DNA of 64,000 bases from Leptasterias polaris (taxonomy: Eukaryota > Echinodermata > Asteroidea > Forcipulatida > Asteriidae). Below are positions 34,858 through 48,964 of this stretch, one piece after another. The DNA lies in NCBI GenBank assembly GCA_037783415.1, contig JAZGTN010000169.1, positions 186,001 through 250,000 on the forward strand. Direction: 5' to 3'. The notes under the pieces were generated by a model that worked only from the letters and a program-made list of their open reading frames with translations, searched no databases and had not been told where the DNA came from. Each line of letters begins with the position of its first letter. Positions within the stretch are counted from its first letter, which is position 1. The translations under genes and the position numbers were made by a program.

Positions 34858-35485
34858 ATTGACACGTGGACCGATTCAAACGGTCTCATCCATGAAATCG
34901 AGGAACAAACGCCACTATTGACTTATAACGTCACTTTAAATCTTGAACCATCCATTATTGCAGTTCATCGCGGCTATTAAACCCCTTTAAGTTATCAGTG
35001 AAGGCTGAATGGGTTTAACACGAAGGAAAGGACGTCCCATGTCATCAGGGTGTTGCGATTGATTGTCCCGCTATTGTCCTATGAATAAAACAAGAGCCTC
35101 AGAGAGTAATAGATCTTCACTATACCTGACATGGTAAAGGCTCATCAGACAGGATTGAGGCTTATAAAGCTGTGTTGCCAGATGAACGCGCCAGAAGCGC
35201 TGTTAATAGCGAAAGCGAAGTCTCCCCACCCCAGGACACTTTCACGCTAAGGAGAGAAGTCATATCATACCGTCAACGCCAACACACTCAACCCCATTCT
35301 GGTAACACATCTCATCAACCCCGCGCTATTAATACCGTTGGTTTTCATCACTTCTGCATAACCTTCGAGAAGGATCTCGTGGGTATGATATTGTAAAGAC
35401 ATCATGTGAAGCGCAATATATCAAGTGGAACGTTTTCTCATCTTGTCTCATTGTCGTGCGGTTATTTCTTCGAGATAATACACAA

Positions 35486-35546
35486 ATGGATCGCCAGAGA
35501 TCAATGCTACTCCTGATGCTGTTAATCACCATTCCATTGGCTATGA
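35486..35546 (+). CDS. Ig/FN3 gene exon 1: signal peptide
   Basis: ATG GAT CGC... encodes MDRQRSMLLLMLLITIPLAM, a strong signal peptide. The donor is A|GTAAGT, phase 1. Sequence upstream (35100-35485) may hold 5' UTR; I see no TATA box. Confidence 0.8.
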
Positions 35547-38500
35547 GTAAGTAGACATTTTCATCAACCATTTAAATCTGACCGTAAGGATTTGTGGCTT
35601 GCTAGTAGATCTCAAAAGGGCCTTTTCCAAACCTCGGCTTAGGCTCCAGCTCCGGGCTCCGCCTGATGCTGAAAACACGGTACAAAATGTACACTGCTCC
35701 AAAAGTGGTGATGAAGACCAAAGCGGAGCCGGAGCACAAGCCGAGGTTTCGAAAATGCCCTTTAGTTTATACTTATAAATCACCAGAGCCCAATTTCATA
35801 GAGCTGCTTAAGCGTAACAGAAAATAGTTATTAAAACTTTTAAGCTAACCAAAAATAAGCAGGATACCAGTTACAGATGGTACATGTAATAATTTATTTT
35901 GAGTGGTAACCTTATTCCGATGGGATGCATAATTTGGTTTCTGCATATCTCCTTGTTGTAATGATGCAGCTCAATGCTGTGCCCAATTTCATAGAGCTGC
36001 TTAATTTTCTACAGAGCAAATAATAAACTGGATACCAGTCATAGATGGTACATATGACAAGCTATTTTAGCTGGTAACTTTATTCCGGTAAGCATAATTT
36101 GTACGTGCTTAATTTGTTTGCTCAAGACGTTCTGAATTTTGCCCATAGCCTATTAAGTAATAGTTTTTCCAGCTATATTCGTCTAGACAGGTTTTGAATA
36201 TTATCTTAAAACACTGCAAAATACATTTTCAAAATGTCAGAAATTCATGTACAACGACGAATTTCAACCGACGAGCGTATGTAGTGCTGGGCTCTACTTA
36301 ATTATTGTGATTTGTTATTTTATTAACATATAAACATTCATTCTATATTTTTGAAAGTCATTATTTTTAAAACAAATAATTATGTTTCTTTGTTTGAATT
36401 AAAGTTGAAACTGAAAAATAAATACAATTATTCAATCGCTAAACAACCCGGAAGTGACGATCTAAATTTGGGTCAGAGGTTAACTTTCACGCGCCATAGC
36501 GCCGGTCGAGGACAGCAGGGGCATTTAGGTCTGTCTATGAAATTAACGCAGCGTGGTCAACTCCTCATTTGCAGCCCATCATCAAATTTGAGTCCCTAAT
36601 ATTCCCCAAGGGAGAGACGGGAGTGTACTTTCCATTGAGGTGTCCGTAGAAGGCGTGTCTAACTGGACATCGTTTGATGCAGTGGTCAAGCACATAGGCT
36701 TACTTAAACTGAATAAGTTAAAGGGCCTTTCCCATTTTAATTTATGATACAGATTTGTTATTGTCTATTTTGCTCCTTTTAATTAACGTATATATTGATT
36801 TCTGCATGTTACTTTGTCTGTCTGTTGTTGTCTCATTCTCAGGGCCCCGTGTGTGAGACCACATTGTTTTGGACGGGTTACCCTGATAAAAGATTAGAAA
36901 AAAATAAAAAAATAAATATATAAATAAATACAATTATATCATTAAACGTATACATGTGTATTATGACCTATATTGTGAAAAGCTTGATGCTCCTGTCAGT
37001 AAATGTATTACACACTATCATAGTGAATTTCGTATTCTTTAATGACTTTGCAGCTGTATATGAATCGACGTGTGGCATTTGAAATACTCTTCATAAAAAA
37101 ATTGTCAAAACAAGTTAAATTAAACAATTTTTAAAGGTGTAAACCGATCGAAACATTAAAACCGAACTTTACGGTTAAAAAAAACTAACCACACTTCTAC
37201 CGTTGATGGCACGCGTCTAAATGATAAAGGTATTGACGTCACGTGGGATAATGAGTAGCAACAAAGCTCCTATACAAAACGGAGCTCCATAATAAACAGC
37301 AGTAGTCACAAGGTTTTATGCTAAAACTGCCGGTGAAGCGTTCAAAATGATCATCTTTCTAAATACAGTTTAAATAATAATAATAATACGAGAAATGTAT
37401 ATAGCGCATAATGCAGAAGCCTCTCTGCGCAACACAAAACAAAAACAATGAAATGAATATATTTTAAAAAGCAAGTTAAACAACAATAGATTCAAACAAA
37501 TGAGTTTAAAAGTCCCTTGAAAATCTGAAGAGAGCCAGCTTGGCGAATATTAAGAGGTAAGTCATTCCATAATGAAGGTGCAATGAAGTTGAAGGCTCTT
37601 TGACCATAACATTTTGTGGAAAAAGTAGTTTGCGTGAGTAGGGATTGGCCAGCAGATCGGAGAGGATGAACAGGAATATATTTATGGAGAAGATCAGATA
37701 TATAGTCAGGGGATAAGCCATGAAGAGCTTTGAAAGTGAGAAGATTTAACTTATAAACGATACGCAGTTTGATCGGGAGCCAGTGGAGTTCTTGTAAGAT
37801 GGGAGTAATATGTTGGGAACGAGGTGTGCGAGAGACGAGGCGAGCAGCGGTGTTCTGAACTCGTTGAATTTTAGAAAGTTCTCTATCTGACAGACCAATT
37901 AGAAGAGAATTGCAAGAGTCGAGTCTAGAAGTGACAAAGGCATGAACCAGTAAAAGAGTAGAATCATCATCAAGATGGCGTCGGATTCGACCTATTTTTC
38001 GAATTTGTAGAAGAGCAGATTTGCATATATTGGTTACCTGGTCGGTCATACTCATTGTAGAATCCATTAGAACACCGAGGTTTCTAACTACACGAGATGG
38101 TTGAATAACAGATTGTCCAATGTTAATTTCTGTAGGAGAAACGTTTTTAGAAAAACGTGAGTTGAAAATGATGATTTCGGTTTTAGCATCGTTAATTACA
38201 CCCCCCTTTAGCAGAATGAAATGTATATTTCAAGGTGCCAAATCTAGCAGGTTTACCTTACCCTGTGTTTACTCCACATATTGATATATTTTATATCAGA
38301 CTTTAGTGGGAAACTTGTCACCTTTTTCTAAAAAAATATGTGCATAAATTAATGTCTACCCTTGATGCGACTGCAGGACTCTAAACCAAATCTACAAAAG
38401 GCGCGTTTGACTTGATATGATTGGTGGACTCAAGGTTTACGTATAAGCTTATTATGTATGCAATTATTCATGCAAATGGGCGGCTCAATAGCGACAACGA

Positions 38501-41500
38501 TGCAGGGAATTGTTTCGCTCGAAGCTCGATGAGATAGCACCTCTTAAGTTAATAAAATTGAAATGGAGCTCACGGGAAGCAACAAAAACAATGATTAGCA
38601 TAAAAGTAATACAGGCAATCATCATGTGGGCCAATAGCCAATACACATGCCCCAATACGCATGATCGGCGCGCAAAGGATCCTGGGTTAAATCCGAGTCC
38701 AAACAACACTAGCAACCATAACGGCATGCTGTTTTTGAAACAATGTACTAATAATACACACTACAAAACCTGGCAACGTCACATGTAAACTACAACGTGG
38801 CGTCCATCCTGGCAGCTTTGTTTAAATTTTTATAATGTACTCAGTTTCCCAAGTTGTATGTTGGTACATTTTAAAGATGGCGCTCGTGCCTGTGAGCTAT
38901 TTCATAGTGCCTGCAAGCAGACGTTTTCTGTCTCCGGAGCGCCCTTCCGCAGAACTATTATTATTACCAGGATGCAAAGTAAAAGGCACGCTATTTTGAC
39001 AGCGGCTCTTGGAATCATGTGTTTGTGTCGCCCATGCATTAAGTGACGCAAAAATGCAAGTTTGCTGTGAACGTGCACACGCACTGTCGATCATTTTTAA
39101 TCGTTCGTTGACTACTTTGCAAATACATAAGGTGCATGCTGGTTGAGACAAAGATGGGGATTATCTAGACCAGTTCACCTCGTGCACAAACTGTTTTAGT
39201 AAAAGACCCCTTGCATACACCTTCACTACTGACGTTAAATGGTAACGAACGCCATCTATACGTGCCTTACATACAACTATCACCCAATCGGCTGTCTTAC
39301 TGTGACTTTAGCGAGGGCGCTGTTTGAGCTCCTGACGTCATAAGGCCGAAGACGAGAGCAAATCATACGCATTTTGAAGTACTTGAGGCCCATGATAGAC
39401 CCAAAGTTGTTACATAGGCGGAGCCTCGTTGAAATGAGTTAGGATTTTAAAGTTTGCATCGTGGAGATAAAAGTTTGTGGTAATACCATTTAGATTAATA
39501 TCTTTTTGTGTTTTGGTGGCTCGGAAAAGAGCCAATGGTGTACAAGTCGACGTTTCGATGTTAGACTTTCTCGGTCTGCAACTGAATAATTGACAGCATT
39601 GTATACTATTGGGAGACCTCCACCAGATAAAAACTTTTGCTTGTAAAGCTTATAAACGGTCGCTAACTTGAGCCCACTTGTTGTATAGATAAAGGTATTT
39701 TGTACCAAGTATGACTGTAAATTAGTGTTGAACATGCAGTTGAACGTGGTGCGGTTTATTATAGCTTCGTTGTGGACAAGTTACCAGTCAAGCCCCGCAC
39801 TGCTTGTCTTCAGACACAAAATATAATTCCTTCTAATATTCATTAATGCAAGGATTGCCCACAAATTAAACAAAGAAATTGATCATCCATCAAACCATGT
39901 TGAACTACACCTATTAAATCATTGATTATTGCCGTCTACATGGACCGCCACCCAGTTCGCACCTTTTTATTGCATGGTTGAGGACACTCCGTGCGTCATA
40001 TTTTATTTTCATCTTTTACTTCTTCTTCTTCTTCTTTTTCTGAGGGGGTGGGGCGATACCCTACTTTGCCATATGGACATAACTCTTTCTCGGCCTTGTG
40101 ATTTTTATGAGGTCTACAAAGTGCCTTTATAATTACTTGTGCTCTGACTTCAGCAAGGAGGTTTTTCGTCATTATTTAGTCTGTGTTTTATCATTCTAGA
40201 CTATCGTAAGAGAAACTTGAGCTTTGCTTGGAGACGATTGCATTACGGTACAAGGGCTCTAATTTTGAAAAAGGTGAAAAGCTGATGACAGATTCATTGG
40301 CTACAACTTAGGACCATGTTGCGTGTTTGTTGAAGTAACCCCCAGTAGCCTTCATCAATGTTTTCATTTCACACACTGTTTCATCGTGTACCTGGCTGGC
40401 AGCTTGATGAAACAAACGTGCGTCTGATAAGAGGTCGTACAAAGGAATTCATTAGAAAAATTACTATAAGATGAACGTGTTAGCAAGTGCGATAATTTTT
40501 AACCGTTTATTATAATTTAGTTACAGCCAGCAATTGGATTGAAAAAATTGTGATATCAGAATAGCGACTCATTAAATACATTTATGTACCTTGTTTTAAA
40601 TCGGCCATGTATATTACTCTTCTTGGACAAAAGCAGGATTTAAACCAAACATACAGCTGAACATACGGCTAGTTAGCTCAGTTGGTAGAGCGGCGGCACG
40701 TTAATCTGGAGGTCGTTGGTTCAAATCCTGCGCTCTTGTCGGTTGTTTCTTTGTTCAACTTCCCAAAACCAGTCAAAATTACCAGTCAGTTTCCCTTGTG
40801 GCTTATAGACCTTATGCATTGACGTCACCAAGCCGCCATCTTAGAGGTAAACTGATGATGAAACAATGGAAACGCGCTGATTTGTACGCGCGGCGCACAG
40901 GACTGGCCAATGAACATCTTCCTTTTGACCTCTAGGCGAGGGCGCCCTACTCAAATGACGTCATATGCATAAGGTCTATTACCGGGCAGAATTGTGTAAT
41001 ATACGTACCAAGCAGAAGGTCGAAGAACTTTACCTCCTTCTGGAAAACAATTTTTGAAACTATTTTTGTTGCACTTGGGGAATTCAGTGGAAGTTTGTTT
41101 TCCTCAGTTATATTTTAGTGTCAATATAAACATGTTTTATATGATATATAAAGCCGATGGTAATGATTTGTTGATCTATTTTCATTTTGACTTCTTAGCG
41201 TTTTGATTATTTGCATGCGTCACCACAAACCTAGATTACATCTCCAAAGTTTCATATTATATATTTTTTCTGTTGTAGTTACAGCGGCCAAGAGACAAGA
41301 TATCGTTATAGGCTCTACTACATTTTCACTGACTGAACGGGTGCAGAAATGCATGGAAATGCTTCGACTCAGAGTGCGAAACAGTGCCAACCCGGGCGGT
41401 GATATGCAAAAATGTCTTCGGCAGATGTCAACCACTCGAGGTAAAGACATCTTGGTTCCATCAACGATCTTTAAACTCTTTTTGCATTGACGTCATACCA

Positions 41501-44500
41501 CCATAATCTTACTAGAATAAACAGATGACGAAACGATGCACAGGCCTTTTCGAAACCATCGCCCTCAATTTTGCTCCGGCTTTAGGCTACATCAATATTG
41601 TCGTTGAAAACGTGGGATTTCCATATGGGGCTTCAAACAGACCGGGCCTCAGCAAGAACCCAAACCGAAGCCAAGGTTTTGGAAAGGGCATAATATACGC
41701 GCGACGCATAGGATGTGCCAATGAGCGGTGACGCCCTACGGCAGTGACGTCGTGATTGTGCGTATGGTCTTTATAGATAGGTTGCAGTATGACGTAAGTC
41801 GGCCATCTTTACGGGCAATTTGGAACACACAGTCGTGCGTTACGCGTGAGAACAACGTGCTGCACGCGGACATTTCACAAAATTCATTGCATGATTGGTT
41901 AGTGAATGACGCGGCTGCGTTAATAATTTGAGCGCTTGACGCGCCTGCATGCCAAAATGCGATTTGCCCGTAAAGATGGCGTCTACTGGGAACTATCTAT
42001 ACACATTTGACCCCTTTCTGCTTTTACCATACTGATTGAATGTAAATACTGCCCCGATCCCAGTTTATATTTAAACACAATAACCTTCTAATGGTGTTTG
42101 CATTGCTATAAATGTAGTTCCTTATTCGCATTTGTTTGATTCAGCTTACCAATTCGTATATTGAAAGGGGAACTGGACAGTTTATCATCAAGAACAGTAG
42201 TGTTTACTTTGTTTCAATATAAGACACTGCATTGGTGGTTCTAAGTGGTGTCATTCTTGTATCAGCGATAAGGAACATGTTTCTATTATTCAGTTTTAAA
42301 TTTAAAGGCACTGAACACGTTTTGTAATTGTCAAAGACCAGTATTCTCACTTGGTGTATCCCAACATATGCATAAAGTAACAAGCCTGTGAAAATTTGGG
42401 CTCAATTGGTCATTGAAGTTGCAAGAAAATGATGACAGAAAAAACACCCTTGTTGTTCAAATCAGTGTGCTTTCAGATAGGAATAAAAGGCTTCTGGCCA
42501 GAAGTCTTTTATTATTTTACTGAGAAATTACCTCTTTCTCAAAAACTACGTTACTTCAGAGGGAGTGGTTTCTCACAATGTTTTATACTATCAACAGCTC
42601 TCCGTTGCTCGTTACCAAGTAAGTTTTTATGCTAATATATATTATTTTGAGTAATTACCAAACGTGTCCAGTGCCTTTAAAGAGGAACTCCAATTTCAAA
42701 TCCGTTTTCGTGATGTTCTCATGCATTTTCCGAAATATAGCGTCCTCATATGAGTGTGGGGGAAATTACAAGTCTCACCTCACGTTAAAATGAGGGTAAA
42801 TTGCCTTTGTTTTCTATGCCCTGCCAGTGCGAAATTTGTCAATAGACCTTATGCATATGACGTCATTTGAGTAGGGCGCCCTCACCTAGAGGTCAAAAGG
42901 AAGATGCTCATTGGCCAGTCTTGTGCGCCGCGCGTACAAATCAGCGCGTTTCCATTGTTTCATCATCAGTTTACCTCTAAGATGGCGGCTTGGTGACGTC
43001 AATGCATAAGGTCAATATCAAAAACATTCAATGACATCATTCTGGTATAAATGGGTCTGTACATTTTTGTACGGGGATGTTTTGGTTAGATCTTGACTTT
43101 CGATGGTATTCAATAACAACTGGCTTGAATTTGTCCTTTTGACTGACGAAAGGCAAGACCCATTAGATGTTGAAAACCAATGACGTCATGTTTCAAATTT
43201 CGCTCGGAAAAAGTCGGGAATGAACCAACAACTTCCCGTAAAAAATGTACAGACTTCAACTTGAAATTTACTTGTCCATGCCTACAAAAAAATCCATAAT
43301 AATAAATATTTCCAATTGACAGCTTCTCTTTGTTTTCTTCCCAGCTCCAAATGAAACTTATTTTAACAACTTGGATTCTGAGTTGCTGGTTGCAGAGGAG
43401 GGCAGTACGGCTCTGTTGGAATGTGAAGTCGTTAATCTGGGAAACAAACACGTGTCATGGAAGAGACGGGGAAAAAGTAGGCAATAAGGGTCAAACTGCA
43501 AAACTCAATTGGAATAAACTGGTGCTAAATCTATGTTAATTAATGTTAAATGTATTACATAAGATTGATACAGCTGTCAAAATAGTCGCAGACAGTGGTC
43601 ATGTTTTTTTGTTTTTTTTCAACAGTATACATGAAATAACAAACCTGTGAAAATTTGGGTTTAATCCGCTGGGTAGTCAGGAGAAAATAGTAAAAAAGCC
43701 ATGCACAGTAAACGCATTGTCCTTAACTTCGGTTCTAACAACTGAAAACAGCTGTTGTTGTTGTGTTTTTGCTTCTCCAGATACGTTCTTTTGGGGTATG
43801 ACTTTATTTCAGATGGAAACATTTCACACACACAAAAATGGTTCTGTGCAATAGACCGATCCATTAAGCCCCGCCTCCTTACGAGTTGACCAATCACAGC
43901 CGTGAAACCCGATCACCATTAGTGCAAAGATCACCAAACGGCTCAAATGGTGATCAGATTTCGCGGTTGTGATTGGTCAAAGAGAAATGGGCGTGGCTTA
44001 ATGGATCGGTGTATTCATAATCATCTTTCGGATTAAGATTAAACAACTGTTTTTTAAAAATCCATACCAATGCTGTATAATATCTTTACATTATTGGTAC
44101 TGGTATAATTGGGTGTTGTTAGTTTGTTTGTGTTTAACTGGTGTTAATTGCTGCAAATTACCACTTTCTGCACATGAATTAAATTATTTCAATTGACACT
44201 AGACAGTTTGCATTTCACATAACACGGGTTTTTGAATTGGCAAAGGTACTACAAATATTATTCAGGTTTACTATTGACTAATTAAATTAAACCAAAGGTT
44301 TGTTTGTAATTAACACCGCGTCAATATTATCACATAACAATACCGACAGAATCAATTGAACACCAGAGTTTTTGCCGTTCAGCCTTTTAGTTTTCCTTCC
44401 TTTCATCTCAGTTTATTCTTCAGTAGATTTTCTTCCCTGATTCGTTTCCACTAAAAACATGTAACTCTAGAATCACCTTATTGTGAAAGATGAGCTGTTG

Positions 44501-47500
44501 ACGAATGAAAATGTAATTCATCTGCAACTAGAAAATAGAATGAGCTGTTGCAAACTGCTTACCAACCAAAAGGACCTGTGGTATAAATGCAAAAAATAAG
44601 TTAGTGGCCTGACGTTTCGACCCTAGCAGAGTCTTTCTCGAAGGCTAAATGACAACACACAACACACAACACACATACAAGCAGACAAGAGTTGCAAGAG
44701 TAGTCAAGTGGAAATACATGAATAGAGAGAGTGGAGGGAGAAAAGCAGAAAGCATTCAGAGAAGGCAGGGGGTAGCAGGGATTATGGAGACAAAGGGGGG
44801 GGGGGGGGTTATGAAGGGAAGGGGATAGCTTGACCACAAGAAGTTGGGAACACAAAGGACAAAATGGAAGGTTAGAAGAGAGGTAAATAATTAGTTAATA
44901 CAATGAAGGGCAGACTAATAAAGTGGATAACTGTGTGGGAAAAGGAGAAGGCAAAAACAAAAGGTTATTAGTCATTTCCTTCTTGGATATTCAAACCATG
45001 GGGCTGAGTGGTCTTTATGCGCCTTATCCAAAGTTTTTCCCTACTCAGACGGACAGTCTCTCTGCAGTTACCTAGTGCCTCAATGCCCTGTAAATTCATG
45101 TCAGAAATGGAGTGGTTAGGAAGGTTGAAGTGGTGTCCTACAGGTGTATCCAGCTTTTGGGTGTTGACTGTGGATCTGTGGCCATAGAAACGCCTCTTGA
45201 GTGTAGTTCTTGTTTCACCTATATATTGAACACCACAGACTCTGCAAGATATTAGATAGATTAGATTAGTGGTGGTGCAGGTGACATGACCCCTTGTCTT
45301 GTGGGTGGTACCACCAGTATGGCTGGTAAAGGAGTCTGATTCCCTCATCTGCAACTAATTAACATTTTAGCACTTTTGAAAGAATGATGAGCTTAACAGT
45401 TTCTTGGAATACTGTGGCAAATCGTCTTGTGAACTCTTGCCGTTTAAAATGTTTGCTTTCATTTTAACAGTCGAAGTTTGTTTGAGTTGGATTAATCCTT
45501 CTCTCAGCAAGAATTTATATTTTACAGCATTGCACCCGGGTCTAGAGTGACCCAATTATACGTCATTCTAAAGATAAATATAATTTTTTTATTTTTAATA
45601 TTAAAAGTCGATGGCAGTTTTTGGTCAATAGATAACAAAAGGGGAAAATCCTCAGAGAGTGAGTCCGTTGAGAACACAGTATTCCGACTCATTAGGTTTT
45701 GACACGGAGAGCGCCCGGTTGTAATCAGTGCAGAACACGGGTCCCTCGGCGAGCTCGTACGGTTTGGGGTAAGGGGTGTGATAGTCGTTTTCCTGGCTCG
45801 GTGTGAGTGGTGAACCGTGCTGCTTGGACTCACACCAGTACTGGGTGTGTACACTCTGCAGATGGACGATTATGCGGGAAATTATAGCGTGACAGATGAA
45901 GTGGAGATGAGAGAAGTTTAAATAAGATCTGAGTTATTCTCCTTTTTGTAAAAAATTAATTATTAAGTATGGCATTTCCAAAAAATACAGCATGCAACAG
46001 CCGTATACGTTTGTTTCACTGGTGTCAAAGAAGGGTCGTAGTAAACCTGTGAGCCACTGTTTGGATACATTGTAGTACAGGAAATAAAACGGAATAGGCA
46101 CGCTATGATGAAATTCCACCTATTATAGAGACGATGGGGACATCCAATGTTTTGCAAAAACAGTGTCCGAAACAAATGGGCCTACTGCAGGCAAAAATTG
46201 TAAATACTCTCTTGGTAAAAAGATAAATAATAAACAGTTTCGCTCAACCGTAACGGAACATGCTCACCTGTAATGGGTCATGCTGACCCGTAATGGGTCA
46301 TGTTCAACCGTAACGGTTCTTCCTCAACCGTATTGGGCCCAACTCACCCGTAACGGTCCATGCTCACCCTGCACGGATCATGCTTACCTGGTACGGGTAA
46401 TGCTCACCCTAAACGGTTCAACCTTTCCCCAAAATGGTCATGCTCACCCGAACGGGTCATGCTCACTCTACACAGGTCATGCTCAGTGGGTCATGCTCAA
46501 AGGGTCATGCCGACCCGGAAACACTTGACATTGACCCGGATTAACACTGACCCGTGATTATCATGATAATAACTCAATATGACTGTACTTTGTTTGTATC
46601 CCCAGCATTGAGCCATATGGAGACATCGTATCTAAGCGGCAGACGCTTCAAACTGAAGAGAATAAACTCTACCTTTTCTATCCGTATCGAGGGAGTCTTG
46701 AAGTCCGATGCCGGTGATTACAAGTGCCAAGTACTGTCTAGAACGTCAACCATCCAGAGGGTCATCAGACTGGAGGTACCAAGTAAGTGACCGTTTTGGG
46801 TTTTTTTAAATAAAGGTTTAAGACAACAAAAGTATGACGGCTATTTGCATTTAACTCTGCTCTCATCGGCTCGGTAAATTACGCTACTCGCCGGAAAGCC
46901 GCTGCCAGCAGCTCTAAGTCAACATGATTTTAACTCGCTCCTTATGGGCCCTTTCCAAAACTATGAGTCGGCATTACCCAATGTAATGACCTGTTTCACC
47001 CTTGCCAACTTATTTATTATAATAAGCTACCAAAAAGAGCCGAGAACGTGATAGAATGACCGAAAACCCCAAAGGTTTTGTGAACTGTCTTGTAATGTAG
47101 TGATAAGGCTACACGTTATTACGTCCGGCAACGTTCCGGTGACAGCCCAAATCATTCAGCGACACGGTGTGTGTTTACCTACGTCCTAAAGATTGACGGA
47201 CCAGGGCAAGCCAAGAAACATATTTTTTTAAAATTCTCACACACAAAACACTTTTAAAAATGCACATTTATAGACATTTTTTTCTCAACGGTTCCAGAAA
47301 ACTATAGTGTCGTAACAATAATACGCAGTTCTTATATAGCGTTTTATCACACCCGATGGCACATACGATAGCACATTGTGATGATAAGGCTATGACTATC
47401 CGAATTAGCAAGCGGCTTTGGCTACGGCTGTTGCTAAGGGTGTTGCTAAGGACGTCTTTTACGCATAATGACACGCCGATCCAGCCGAAGCCGTAGCCGT

Positions 47501-48912
47501 AGCCGAAGCCGTAGCCGATAATGCGGTACGGCCTCGGTATAGACCCATTGCACAACGCGCAGCGCGCAAACACGTACGTCTCCTGTCCGCCATTTTGGGT
47601 GTCAAAACGTGCACAAAAGGATGGTACACGTGTTTACGCACCAATGCGCGTGTAAACACGTGTACCGTCCTTTTGTGAACGTTTTGACACCCCAAAATGG
47701 CGGACAGGAGACGCGCGTGCAAGTGCGCTGCGCGTTGTGCAATGGGTCTTTACTTGAGAGGCACGGTTTTATTGGTGTATCGGGACCTTAATCGTTTGGT
47801 AAATAAGTGTATCAAACTAATTTGAACTGAGGTGCTTTGAATAAAGTCTCAAAAGGAGAAGTCCATTTTTATTTCAAGATTCTATACCACAGCACAGTGT
47901 TAACAATCATCGAAGATTTGTGTATAATTGAAGACTATAACCCTTTCAAAGATTCACTTTAGATCCGAGAATCCGGAATATTTTAATTAATGATTCTTAA
48001 TTTGCTCAAGCATTTTTGTAAGTAATTAACAGAACAATTTTCCCCCACTTGACCAAAAACGTCCCACGGTGTAATTATCCTCCGAAAAGACATACATTTG
48101 TTGTAAAAAAAGTCACACCTTTTTAGAGATGACTGAATAACTAGCTGTTAAAATCGCCCTGGGATATAGGGTCTAGCTTTTGAATCTTTGACAATGGTAA
48201 TCGAAAATAATTCATGGGATGCCCGGATAAAAGATTAATGACAATCTCCTTGGAAAACATTGCTGTCAATGTGGGTCTTTTTGATGGACGAGCGCTTGAA
48301 ACTCTCTGAAGTTCTCGTGATAACTCAATTATTAACTCTTTATCTTCAGGTCTACCAAATATCTTCACCATAGACCCAAGCTCGTCTCCATATTTCATAC
48401 CATCCGATCCAAACCGGCGGTACTTCAACAGGACATCGGACGCCATTTTGTTTTGCAACGCAACAGGATCACCAGAGCCCAATGTGACGTGGGAGCGCGT
48501 GTACGGCAACTCATCCAATGGGCGGCCGGGTTTGTGGGGCGATACGGTGTCGTTACGTAACATCAGTGCGGGGGACGCTGGGATGTACAACTGCACAGCT
48601 TCAAACGGGGTCGGTGACGTAGAGCAATCAGTGGAGGTTGTGGTTCAGTGTAAGTATGACGAAAATAATTTGATGTAATTTGGTAATTTGACTTAAACAA
48701 TTCTGCACAGTCTTGCACAATCATGATAAAGTTTGGATCGGTCAATCGGGTAGATTAATTGAATTGGTAGATTAATTTTCAGAAATGTTTGTTTTGTAGT
48801 TTACAAAAAAGGTTTGTTAGTTAACACCAAGGGGGTTGGGAGGGAGCTGGGGGCAACAACAACAGCAACAACAACAGCAACAACATCAACAATATCAACA
48901 ACCACAACAACC

Positions 48913-48964
<52 letters not shown>

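Noticed and set aside
40666..40745. Functional tRNA gene
   Set aside because: A and B boxes are good, but the anticodon and acceptor stems do not pair; treated as a SINE head.
47268..47573. Protein with GFGYGYGFGW repeats
   Set aside because: Comes from an AGCCGTAGCCG simple repeat next to a hairpin element; no exon features.
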